5,775 bases of DNA from Helicobacteraceae bacterium (GTDB lineage: Bacteria; Campylobacterota; Campylobacteria; Campylobacterales; SZUA-545), in contig JAITEA010000020.1 in assembly GCA_031282285.1 (NCBI GenBank), positions 1 through 5,775 on the forward strand. Reading direction: 5' to 3'. The position numbers and the translations under genes were made by a program. This document shows, one piece after another, positions 1 through 5,775 of the stretch (within the stretch, counting starts at the first letter, position 1; every line of letters starts with the position of its first letter). The notes beneath the pieces were generated by a model. That model searched no databases and was not told where the DNA came from. It saw nothing but the letters and a program-made list of their open reading frames with translations.

Positions 1-665
1 TCGTTTCCGGCAGCTTTTGCCGCCTGTAAAAGCGAGGGCGGCGGCGCGGCGGTATAAATCTCCGAATAGCACTCGTCGTTCAATAGAACAAAACCGTATT
101 TTTCGGATAGTTTGACCCACTCTATAAGCTCTTCTAGGCTCAAAACGGAACCTGTAGGATTATTGGGCGAATTGAGTATAACTAGATCGCAGGTTTCTAA
201 GCGAGGATCGGTGATATCTGGTTTGAAATTATTAGCTGCGTTAAGGTTTAACAAAACGCTTTTCGCGCCGCTTGCCTTAGCCGCCCCTTCGTATATCTGA
301 TAAAACGGATTTGGATAGGCGATTACCGGCGCATCTTTGCCAAACAGCAGGCATTGCGGAAAATTAAACAGCGCCTCTCTGGTTCCAAGCGTAGGCGCGA
401 TCTGATCGTCGTTTAATTTGACGCCAAAACGCCGATCAACAAAACCTATTTGCGCCTCTTTCAGCTTGGGTAGCCCAGCGCTTAGCGGATATTTGTTAAA
501 CATCGCGCTATGCGCGTTTAACACCTCCAAGATCGCCTTTGGCGTTTCAAATTGCGGTTCGCCTATATGCAGGTTTATAGGCGTTTTATCAGCGTTTGGC
601 TTAACGCCTTCAAGCAGCGCTTGCAACTTCTCAAACGGATAGGGTTCAAAATCGTAGCTTGCCAT
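1..665 (-). CDS. Class I/II PLP-dependent aminotransferase, N-terminal part (cut by the window edge)
   Basis: The gene begins with ATG at 665-663 and runs off the left edge after 221 complete codons, about 55-60% of a usual 370-400 residue enzyme. Visible fold-type I aminotransferase features are GEPQFETP at residues 35-42 (substrate-side loop), YPNPFYQIYEGAA at 117-129, NSPNNPTG at 165-172 (Asn169 is the conserved PLP-contacting Asn) and NDECYSEIY at 196-204 (Asp197 should pair with the pyridine nitrogen, Tyr200 with the PLP oxygen). The Schiff-base lysine lies outside the window. As I remember it, the sequence closely resembles the Campylobacterota family annotated as aspartate or N-succinyldiaminopimelate aminotransferase (DapC-like), which would place it in lysine/diaminopimelate synthesis. 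That substrate is inferred from the family. The start directly follows the trmA stop codon with no gap and has a good AAGG ribosome site, so it is probably the last or a late gene of the motA operon. Confidence 0.88.
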   Translation of the reverse strand, partial: MASYDFEPYPFEKLQALLEGVKPNADKTPINLHIGEPQFETPKAILEVLNAHSAMFNKYPLSAGLPKLKEAQIGFVDRRFGVKLNDDQIAPTLGTREALFNFPQCLLFGKDAPVIAYPNPFYQIYEGAAKASGAKSVLLNLNAANNFKPDITDPRLETCDLVILNSPNNPTGSVLSLEELIEWVKLSEKYGFVLLNDECYSEIYTAAPPPSLLQAAKAAGN

Positions 666-1778
666 TTATTGCCTTTCTAAGATAACGCAGCTTTCAATAT
701 GCGGCGCGTATGGAAACTGATCGAACAGCGCCGCTGAAACGACGCGGCGCGTTTTGGTTAATTCGTCCAGATCGCGGCGCAGGGTCGCTTGGTTGCACGA
801 AACATAGATTACGCGCTCCGCTTGCGAAACCAGATTCAGCGAGGCGCGATCAAGCCCCGCGCGAGGCGGATCGACCAGCGCGGTATGAAAACTATAGCCA
901 TCTAGATCGACGGCTTTAAGACGGTTAAACGATCTGGTTTTGCCCATAGCGTTGGCAAACTCTTCGGCGCTCATACGGGCAAAAAATATATTGTCGCGGT
1001 CGTTGTTTGCCGCGTTGATTTTCGCGGCGTTGAGCGCGGCTGTATTAACCTCGATCGCCATAGCGCCGCGAAACTTTTCTGAAAGCGGCAGCGTGAAATT
1101 GCCAATACCGCAATAAAGCTCCAGATAGTCCTTGTCGCTTGGCTCTAATAAATCAAAAATATGGTTGATCATAGCGCGATTTATATATCCGTTTGGCTGG
1201 CTGAACGCACCTTCTATATATCTGTAGTTCCACGCTCTATCCGCTACCGGTATAGTTTCCGCGATAAACTCCTCGCCTATTACCAGCTTTTTGCCCTTGC
1301 TGCGCCCGATCGCGCTAACGCTAAAGCGATCGCAAAAACCGCGCGCCGCTTCGCTCCAGCGCTCGTCGATCGGCTTGTGATATATTAGCGTGATAATCAT
1401 CTGGGAGCCGTCGTCGGAAGCTAGAAAATCAAGCTCGAAAAGCCGTTCAAACAGCGCGGGATAATCGCCGATAAAATCTATCATAGCCTGCATATTGGCG
1501 CTAAAACGATCGTTCATCGCGGGGCATCTATCGACGCTAATCGCGCCGCCGCCGTTTATCCTGTACATACTCAGCGCGATCCCGCCGTCTTTTTCGTGCC
1601 AGACGCGAAACTCGCCGCGATTGCGAAAATGACGCTTACGACTGGGTACAACTTTGGTTTCAGGCATTTTTAAGCCCTCAAAAGCGGCAAAAAATGCCGC
1701 CGTTTTGCGGGAGAGCTGTTCGTCGTATTCCAGCGGCAACGCGCAGCCGCCGCACTCGCCAAACCATTTGCAATTCAT
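666..1778 (-). CDS. trmA: tRNA (uracil-54-C5)-methyltransferase TrmA, with an extra four-cysteine motif
   Basis: This 370-residue protein should methylate U54 of tRNA to ribothymidine using SAM, in the cytoplasm. The body matches TrmA rather than the rRNA enzymes: RNRGEFRVWH at 52-61, LIYHKPIDERW at 131-141, IGRSKGKK at 157-164, AFSQPN at 191-196, the SAM-binding LELYCGIGNF at 219-228, FNRLKAVDL at 284-292, VDPPRAGLD at 302-310, the nucleophile Cys328 in YVSCNQATL, and LFDQFPYAPHIES at 351-363 with the likely general base Glu362. There is no N-terminal TRAM domain. Unlike E. coli TrmA, it has cysteines at 3, 9, 12 and 85 (NCKWFGECGGC, and RCPAM where E. coli has SFPA), the arrangement that holds a 4Fe-4S cluster in RlmC and RlmD. 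The ATG at 1778-1776 overlaps the fliP stop as ATGA, implying translational coupling. TrmA function is likely; an rRNA uridine target is the alternative. Confidence 0.93.
   Translation of the reverse strand: MNCKWFGECGGCALPLEYDEQLSRKTAAFFAAFEGLKMPETKVVPSRKRHFRNRGEFRVWHEKDGGIALSMYRINGGGAISVDRCPAMNDRFSANMQAMIDFIGDYPALFERLFELDFLASDDGSQMIITLIYHKPIDERWSEAARGFCDRFSVSAIGRSKGKKLVIGEEFIAETIPVADRAWNYRYIEGAFSQPNGYINRAMINHIFDLLEPSDKDYLELYCGIGNFTLPLSEKFRGAMAIEVNTAALNAAKINAANNDRDNIFFARMSAEEFANAMGKTRSFNRLKAVDLDGYSFHTALVDPPRAGLDRASLNLVSQAERVIYVSCNQATLRRDLDELTKTRRVVSAALFDQFPYAPHIESCVILERQ
672..675 (-). promoter_or_regulatory. Ribosome binding site for the aminotransferase
   Basis: Read on the minus strand, AAGG lies 6 nt before the ATG at 665-663, inside the last codons of trmA. 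It is the clearest Shine-Dalgarno sequence in the minus-strand group and supports this start, which abuts the trmA TAA stop. Confidence 0.6.
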
Positions 1779-2512
1779 CTGAAACTCTGCACCACGCTGC
1801 CCACGATCAAGTTCCAGCCATCCACCATTATAAAAAGAATGATTTTGAACGGCAAGCTGATCATCACGGGCGGCAGCATCATCATACCCATCGCCATCAG
1901 CACGGAGCTGACCACCATATCGATCACCAGAAACGGCAGATAGAGCAAAAAGCCGATCTCAAACGCCGTTTTCAGCTCGCTGATCATAAACGCGGGCAGC
2001 AAAATCGGCAGCGTAATATCCGCCTCGCTCTGGAGATTGCTCTCCCCGCGAATGCGCAAAAACAGCGCCAAATCTTTTTCGCGCGTGTTGCGGAGCATAA
2101 AGTCCTCAAACGGCGCGACGGCGCGATCGAACGCCTCCGCGTAGCCGATCTGCTCGTTCATATAGGGCGTAATCCCCTCGTTCCACGCTTGACGCATAGC
2201 GGGTTCCATAATGAAAAAGGTCAGAATAAGCGCCATAGAGATCAAAATCTGATTGGGCGGCGTTTGCTGCGTCCCCATCGCCTGCCGCAGGAAGCTAAAG
2301 ACGATCAAAAGCCGCGTAAAGCTGGTCATCATCATCACGAGGCTTGGCGCGAGGACAAGCAGCGTAAGGATTATGATTATATTCAGCGTCTGAACAAGCT
2401 GCGTCGGGTTCTCCGGCGCGTTGATGCGCAGATCGACCGTGGGCAACTGCAACACTTCGGGCGCGCCAAACGCCGCGATCGCAAGCGCCGCGAAAAGTCC
2501 CGCGAACCTCAT
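1775..2512 (-). CDS. fliP: Flagellar type III export-gate protein FliP
   Basis: The 245-residue product has the normal FliP length. FliP forms, with FliQ and FliR, the inner-membrane gate through which flagellar rod, hook and filament proteins are exported. It starts with a probable cleavable signal peptide (residues 1-17, ending in AAFGA before PEV). A hydrophobic segment follows at 43-62, then the conserved SFTRLLIVFSFLRQAMGTQQ (64-83) and PPNQIL. A periplasmic loop spans about 105-165, and the family signature PAFMISELKTAFEIGF (173-188) leads into further membrane segments (187-215 and 221-240). The ATG at 2512-2510 overlaps the motB TGA as ATGA. The open frame extends upstream to 2740, but that part is arginine-rich, lies wholly inside motB and would destroy the signal peptide, so the internal start is preferred. 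fliO, fliQ and fliR are absent here, as is usual where fliP is separated from them. Confidence 0.97.
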   Translation of the reverse strand: MRFAGLFAALAIAAFGAPEVLQLPTVDLRINAPENPTQLVQTLNIIIILTLLVLAPSLVMMMTSFTRLLIVFSFLRQAMGTQQTPPNQILISMALILTFFIMEPAMRQAWNEGITPYMNEQIGYAEAFDRAVAPFEDFMLRNTREKDLALFLRIRGESNLQSEADITLPILLPAFMISELKTAFEIGFLLYLPFLVIDMVVSSVLMAMGMMMLPPVMISLPFKIILFIMVDGWNLIVGSVVQSFR

Positions 2513-3288
2513 TGACGCGGCAAATCCAGCACGCTTTTGGGCGTCGCGGGTTCGCTTGAGTTGTTCTGCCCCAAAAAGTGAATCTCGACGCGGCGGTTTC
2601 GCGCTCTGCCTTGCTCCGTCGAGTTTGTGGCGATCGGCTGATAGGAGGCGTAACTCGCCGCGCTGAGGCGTTTGGGATTGACGCCGTCGCCTATAAGCTC
2701 CTTGACCACCGCGACGGATCGCGCCGAGGAGAGCGCCCACGCGTCCCGAAACTGCGAGCTTTGATCGATCTCTTGGCTGTCGGTATGCCCGCGCACGACG
2801 ATCTCCAGATCGTTTGGCATAGTGTCGATCAAGATCGCGATGCGTTTTAGCAGCAAGAGCGCGTCGGCGTTGACGATCTCGGCTCTGCCCGTTCTAAACA
2901 GCAGGCTTGCGGGCAACTGAATCATAAACCCGTCGATCGCCTCTTGAATCTGGATTGTCTCCTCGCCGCCTTGCCGCCTGATAATTTCGTTAAACTCGCT
3001 GATCGTAACCGTAACGCGATTGACCGCCTCGTCCGTTTCGCTCTGCGGGACGATCGGCGTGGCAAGCTGCATTCTCTCGCGCGAAATCTCGCTCTGCGTC
3101 CCGCCCTCCAGCACGCTCATTGCGCCCGCGAGCGAGCCGATCGCCTCGTTTACCTTGCTGGCGTCGATCGTGCTCATCGCCAGCAGCAGGATAAAAAACA
3201 CCAGCAACAACGACATCATATCGCCATACTGGACAATCCAGCGCGGGGGGCAGACTGGGCAGTCGCCGCCTGATTTTTTCTTTGCCAT
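2509..3288 (-). CDS. motB: Flagellar stator protein MotB (PomB-like)
   Basis: The 259-residue product is the stator subunit that anchors the motor's ion channel to peptidoglycan. A short cytoplasmic tail (KKKSGGDCPVCPPRW) precedes one membrane helix at about 18-38. Asp23 in QYGDMMSLLLVFF is the channel acid equivalent to E. coli MotB Asp32 and Vibrio PomB Asp24. A plug/linker region follows (about 40-110). The OmpA-like peptidoglycan-binding domain spans about 120-238, with VVRGHTDSQEI at 164-174 and the closing RARNRRVEIHF at 228-238. A short polar tail ends the protein. The Cys-Pro-rich tail and the serine after DMM resemble sodium-type PomB more than proton-type MotB; ion choice is an inference. 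The ATG at 3288-3286 lies 3 nt after the motA stop, and the TGA stop overlaps the fliP start. A stator pair encoded side by side is the normal arrangement. Confidence 0.95.
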   Translation of the reverse strand: MAKKKSGGDCPVCPPRWIVQYGDMMSLLLVFFILLLAMSTIDASKVNEAIGSLAGAMSVLEGGTQSEISRERMQLATPIVPQSETDEAVNRVTVTISEFNEIIRRQGGEETIQIQEAIDGFMIQLPASLLFRTGRAEIVNADALLLLKRIAILIDTMPNDLEIVVRGHTDSQEIDQSSQFRDAWALSSARSVAVVKELIGDGVNPKRLSAASYASYQPIATNSTEQGRARNRRVEIHFLGQNNSSEPATPKSVLDLPRQ

Positions 3289-3291
3289 CGG

Positions 3292-4056
3292 CTACTCGAA
3301 CTGGCTTATGCGCTGTTTGGGCGGCAGGAAGCCCAGCAGCTTCTGTTCAAGCGTGCGCGGATTGTCGCCGGCTTGAATGGACATAATACCCTCGATAATC
3401 AGATTGCGCACCATCATTTCATCGTTGTCGCGAACTACCAGCAGGTAGGCCATCGGCGTGGCAAGCACGTTGCCGACGACCGCGCCGTAAAGCGTGGTGA
3501 TAATCGCCACCGCCATCGCCGGACCGATCGAGCTTGGATCGTCCATATTGATAAGCATCGCCACCAATCCGACCAGCGTACCGATCATACCGAAGCTGCC
3601 CGCCAAGCTTGAATATTGATCCAAGATAGCGGCGTAACTGCGGTGGCGCGAGCTTGCCTCCTCGCTCTCAAGCTCGAGCAGCGTTCGGATCGTGTCTGGC
3701 TCGTTGCCGTCCACCGCCATAGAAAGCCCCTTTTTCAAAAACGGGTTTTCCTCCTGATTGACGGGCGTTTCCAGCGCCAGAATGCCGTCGCGCCGCGCGA
3801 TCGTGGAGTAATCCACCAGCTTGCGGACGATAGCCGGAATGTCGAAGGTCTGCGGCTTGAATACCACGCCTATAACCTTGCCAACATTTTTGATCTGTTC
3901 TAATTTGAACGCGATCAAAGTCGAGGCGGACGCGCCGCCAAAGACGATAAGCGCGCTGGGCAGGTCAAGATACGGTCCCAACCCCACGCCTAGCATAATC
4001 GCGTACCCTAGCAGTCCGAAGACCATTACAACGCCAATAACGGAGCCTAAATCCAT
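3292..4056 (-). CDS. motA: Flagellar stator protein MotA (PomA-like)
   Basis: The 254-residue product is the four-helix stator subunit that surrounds MotB and pushes on the FliG rotor. Predicted helices are about 4-22, 33-50, 150-170 and 182-203. The large cytoplasmic loop (51-149) holds the charged residues expected to meet FliG (Arg88-Arg89, Glu96). The stretch GMIGTLVGLVAML at 156-168, followed by NMDDPSSIGPAMAVA (170-184) and TTLYGA (187-192), is nearly the same as my recollection of Vibrio PomA. Asp31 and the threonines at 160 and 187/188 occur where PomA has Asp31, Thr158 and Thr185/186, residues linked to sodium handling. Length also fits PomA (about 253) rather than E. coli MotA (about 295). 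A sodium-driven motor is therefore plausible but inferred. The start ATG at 4056-4054 follows a weak GGATAGG ribosome site. It is the first gene of the minus-strand operon. Confidence 0.95.
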   Translation of the reverse strand: MDLGSVIGVVMVFGLLGYAIMLGVGLGPYLDLPSALIVFGGASASTLIAFKLEQIKNVGKVIGVVFKPQTFDIPAIVRKLVDYSTIARRDGILALETPVNQEENPFLKKGLSMAVDGNEPDTIRTLLELESEEASSRHRSYAAILDQYSSLAGSFGMIGTLVGLVAMLINMDDPSSIGPAMAVAIITTLYGAVVGNVLATPMAYLLVVRDNDEMMVRNLIIEGIMSIQAGDNPRTLEQKLLGFLPPKQRISQFE

Positions 4057-4090
4057 GCGCGCCTATCCAAAACTAACTTAGCGAAACGAT

Positions 4091-4119
4091 ATTCTAATCA
4101 ATGGCGTGTTAAGATTCAA
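4091..4119 (-). promoter_or_regulatory. Putative sigma70-type promoter for the motA operon
   Basis: On the minus strand, TTGAAT (4119-4114) and TAGAAT (4096-4091) are separated by exactly 17 bp. They match the -35 and -10 consensus at 4/6 and 5/6 positions. Transcription would start near 4084, leaving a leader of about 28 nt before the motA ATG. It is the only good promoter-like pair I see in the divergent gap. No sigma54-type GG/GC element is evident. This is a consensus match by eye, not a tested promoter. Confidence 0.45.
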
Positions 4120-4138
4120 TGAATATCTATCGTACCGC

Positions 4139-4141
4139 AGG
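4139..4141 (+). promoter_or_regulatory. Ribosome binding site that decides the glmU start
   Basis: AGG lies 6 nt before the ATG at 4148. The protein from this ATG begins MKKVSVAILAAGAGTRM, the normal GlmU N-terminus. An in-frame GTG at 4106 would add 14 unconserved residues and is rejected as the start. Confidence 0.55.
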
Positions 4142-4147
4142 TTATTT

Positions 4148-5449
4148 ATGAAAAAAGTATCGGTTGCGATCCTCGCGGCGGGCGCGGGGACGCGTATGAA
4201 ATCGCAAACGCCAAAGGTTCTGCACCGCGTGAGCGGACGCGCTATGCTCGACTACGCCGTCCTCGCCGCGCTCGAGATAAGCGACGACATTCAGATCGTC
4301 CTCCACCACGAGTTTGACGCGGTTAAAGCGCATATCGAGCGCGAGTTTGGCTCCCGCGTCGCTTGCGTCGCTCAAGATTTCGCGCGTTTTCCGGGCACCG
4401 CGGGCGCGATCCGCGCCGTCTTGCCCCGATACGAGCGCGTAATCGTCTTAAACGGCGATATGCCTTTGATCGACGGCGCTTTTGTCAAGGCGCTCGCTTC
4501 GCGCGGCGAGGATATAGCGCTCGCGGTATTTTCTTGTCTGGAGCCAAGCGGTTACGGCAGAGTGGTTATTAAAAACGATCGCGTTTTAAAGATTGTCGAG
4601 GAAAAAGACGCGAGCGAAGCGGAAAAAAAGATTACCACCGTAAACGGCGGCGTTTATAACTTCTCCAGAAAACTTTTGGAGCGTTACCTGTTAAGAATAG
4701 AGGCAAACAACGCGCAAAAAGAGTATTACATCACCGATCTGATCGCGCTTGCGGCGGCGGACAATAAAAGCGTAAGCGCCGTATGGGGAGACGAATATAT
4801 CTTAATGGGCGTTAATTCCAAAGAGGAGCTATCAAAAGCCGAAGCCTATCATCAAAGCTCGCTTAAAGCGAAACTGATGAACGCGGGCGTGGCTATGCGT
4901 CTGCCGGAGACGATCTATATCGACGCCAACGCGGTATTTGAAGGCGAGTGCGTCGTGGAAAACGGCGCGGTAATTTTAGGCAAAACAAAGATCGTCAGAT
5001 CGGTTATCAAAGCTCATAGCGTAGTGGAGGATAGCCAGATTATCGACAGCGATATAGGACCAATGGCGCATATCCGTCCAAACAGCGAGATCAAAAATAC
5101 GCATATCGGCAACTTTGTCGAGACAAAAAAGGCAAAGCTAAGCGGCGTGAAAGCGGGGCATTTAAGCTATCTTGGCGACGCTACGATCGGCGAAGGAACC
5201 AATATCGGCGCGGGAACGATCACCTGCAATTTCGACGGCAAAGGCAAATCGCAAACCACGATCGGCAAAAATGTCTTTATCGGCAGCGACACGCAATTTA
5301 TCGCGCCCGTAACTATACCCGATAATGTGATCATAGGCGCGGGAACGACGGTGGTAAAAGACCCCAACGAAGGCGATCTGGTGCTTTCGCGATCCGAACA
5401 GAAGAGCATCGCGGGGTTTTTCTTTAAGTTTTTTGGGAAAAAAGAGTGA
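4148..5449 (+). CDS. glmU: Bifunctional UDP-GlcNAc pyrophosphorylase / glucosamine-1-phosphate acetyltransferase GlmU
   Basis: The 433-residue product makes UDP-N-acetylglucosamine for peptidoglycan and LPS by acetylating glucosamine-1-phosphate and then uridylylating it. The N-terminal Rossmann-like domain (1 to about 225) has LAAGAGTRMKSQTPKVLH at 9-26, QDFARFPGTAGAI at 76-88, NGDMPLI at 102-108 (Asp104 is a metal ligand), GYGRV at 135-139, EEKDAS at 151-156 and NGGVY at 166-170. The C-terminal left-handed beta helix (about 250-425) has hexapeptide repeats. It also has Arg310, Lys328, the catalytic-base candidate His338 in KAGHLSYLGD, and NIGAGTITCNFDG at 352-364. Both active sites look complete, and the length is near the bacterial norm of 430-460. 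It diverges from motA, and its TGA overlaps the GTG of coaBC. No clear promoter was found in front of it. Confidence 0.97.
   Translation: MKKVSVAILAAGAGTRMKSQTPKVLHRVSGRAMLDYAVLAALEISDDIQIVLHHEFDAVKAHIEREFGSRVACVAQDFARFPGTAGAIRAVLPRYERVIVLNGDMPLIDGAFVKALASRGEDIALAVFSCLEPSGYGRVVIKNDRVLKIVEEKDASEAEKKITTVNGGVYNFSRKLLERYLLRIEANNAQKEYYITDLIALAAADNKSVSAVWGDEYILMGVNSKEELSKAEAYHQSSLKAKLMNAGVAMRLPETIYIDANAVFEGECVVENGAVILGKTKIVRSVIKAHSVVEDSQIIDSDIGPMAHIRPNSEIKNTHIGNFVETKKAKLSGVKAGHLSYLGDATIGEGTNIGAGTITCNFDGKGKSQTTIGKNVFIGSDTQFIAPVTIPDNVIIGAGTTVVKDPNEGDLVLSRSEQKSIAGFFFKFFGKKE
5435..5438 (+). promoter_or_regulatory. Ribosome binding site for the GTG start of coaBC
   Basis: GGGA lies 7 nt before the GTG at 5446, within the last codons of glmU. 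It supports a GTG start overlapping the glmU stop and points to coupled translation of the two genes. Confidence 0.5.
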
Positions 5450-5775
5450 AAGCGCTTAAAAACCGCCGCGTAGTTTTAGGCGTAACTGGAGGGATCGCGG
5501 CGTACAAAGCGCTCTATCTTGCGCGATTGTTAATCAAAAACGGCGCGATCGTCCGCGTCGTTACGACTCCCTCCGCGCGTAAGTTTATCGGCGAGTTATC
5601 CTTTGAGGCGATCAGCCAAAACGCCGTATTAACCGAAAAAACCGAAAGCTGGGCAAGCGATAACAATCATATCGGCTTGGCTAAATGGGCGGAACTGTTT
5701 ATCGTAGCGCCGGCGAGCGTTAATACGATCAATAAAATCGCGTGCGGCATAGCAGATAATCTGCTATTGCAAACC
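5446..5775 (+). CDS. coaBC: CoaBC (Dfp), phosphopantothenoylcysteine decarboxylase/synthase, N-terminal part (cut by the window edge)
   Basis: The frame opens with GTG at 5446 and stays open through 110 codons to the right edge, so only about the first quarter of a roughly 400-residue protein is visible. CoaBC catalyses two consecutive steps of coenzyme A synthesis: coupling cysteine to 4'-phosphopantothenate, then decarboxylating it with FMN. Visible flavoprotein-domain features are VVLGVTGGIAAYKA (9-22, FMN phosphate loop), HIGLAKWAELFIVAPAS (75-91) and NTINKIACGIADNLL (93-107). His75 corresponds to the essential His75 of E. coli Dfp. The later catalytic Asn motif and the CoaB synthetase domain are outside the window, so the fusion is assumed from the family. 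The start overlaps the glmU stop as GTGA, with GGGA 7 nt upstream. No in-frame ATG lies nearby, so GTG is the best start. A CoaC-only protein or another PPC-decarboxylase-family flavoprotein such as UbiX is less likely. Confidence 0.93.
   Translation, partial: MKALKNRRVVLGVTGGIAAYKALYLARLLIKNGAIVRVVTTPSARKFIGELSFEAISQNAVLTEKTESWASDNNHIGLAKWAELFIVAPASVNTINKIACGIADNLLLQT

Noticed and set aside
1326..2482. HIP1 (GCGATCGC) octamers as evidence for a cyanobacterial origin
   Set aside because: Only two exact copies are present, they are explained by the general CGATCG excess, and flagellar genes rule out cyanobacteria.
1694..2515. A 273-codon plus-strand open frame, very rich in His, Arg, Gln and Lys
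   Set aside because: It is antisense to fliP, spanning it almost exactly, and its composition is that expected from the complement of hydrophobic membrane-protein codons. It has no recognisable domain.
2513..2740. An upstream extension of the fliP frame by 76 codons
   Set aside because: It lies wholly inside motB, is arginine-rich and unlike FliP, and would bury the signal peptide. The internal ATG gives the family's usual length of 245.
4070..4098. TCTAAT (4093-4098) as the -10 of a glmU promoter
   Set aside because: The hexamer is a fair match, but the -35 position holds AAACTA, which does not fit, and the element overlaps the better motA promoter. It is too weak to list as a feature.
4106..4147. 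A GTG start 14 codons upstream for glmU
   Set aside because: The added residues are not GlmU-like and have no clear ribosome site, whereas the ATG at 4148 has AGG at good spacing and gives the normal N-terminus.
5167..5409. An 80-codon minus-strand open frame inside glmU
   Set aside because: It is antisense to the conserved beta-helix repeats of GlmU and has no ribosome site or recognisable domain.

Overview
The window holds seven protein-coding genes and almost no spare DNA. Five lie on the minus strand and read leftwards from about 4056: motA, motB, fliP, trmA and the first part of a class I/II aminotransferase. Two read rightwards from 4148: glmU and the first part of coaBC (dfp). The two groups diverge from a 91-bp intergenic region at 4057-4147. 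I see no RNA genes, insertion sequences, CRISPR arrays or terminators. No stretch over 100 bases lacks a gene.

The gene set suggests a motile, Gram-negative bacterium of the Campylobacterota (Epsilonproteobacteria). The aminotransferase resembles the Helicobacter/Campylobacter family annotated as aspartate or succinyldiaminopimelate aminotransferase. As I recall, fliP also lies next to glmU and dfp in Campylobacter jejuni. Base composition looks close to 50% GC by eye, high for that group, so this is not a typical low-GC Campylobacter or Helicobacter. The window is very rich in GATC and especially CGATCG. The phylum assignment comes from family resemblance and remembered synteny, not from a search.

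The minus-strand group is compressed. motA and motB are 3 nt apart. motB/fliP and fliP/trmA each share an ATGA start/stop overlap. The trmA stop codon abuts the aminotransferase start codon. This looks like one transcript joining a flagellar stator (MotA/MotB), an export-gate protein of the flagellar type III system (FliP), a tRNA U54 methyltransferase and an amino-acid/diaminopimelate-type aminotransferase. A sigma70-like promoter (TTGAAT, 17 bp, TAGAAT) lies just upstream of motA.

On the plus strand, glmU (UDP-GlcNAc synthesis for peptidoglycan and LPS) and coaBC (coenzyme A synthesis) are joined by a GTGA overlap. The most interesting points are a stator with residues like the sodium-driven PomA/PomB type, a TrmA protein carrying a four-cysteine pattern laid out as in RlmC/RlmD iron-sulfur enzymes, the unusual operon composition, and the strong CGATCG enrichment. 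I found no convincing wholly new system; the window is mainly conserved housekeeping and motility genes.
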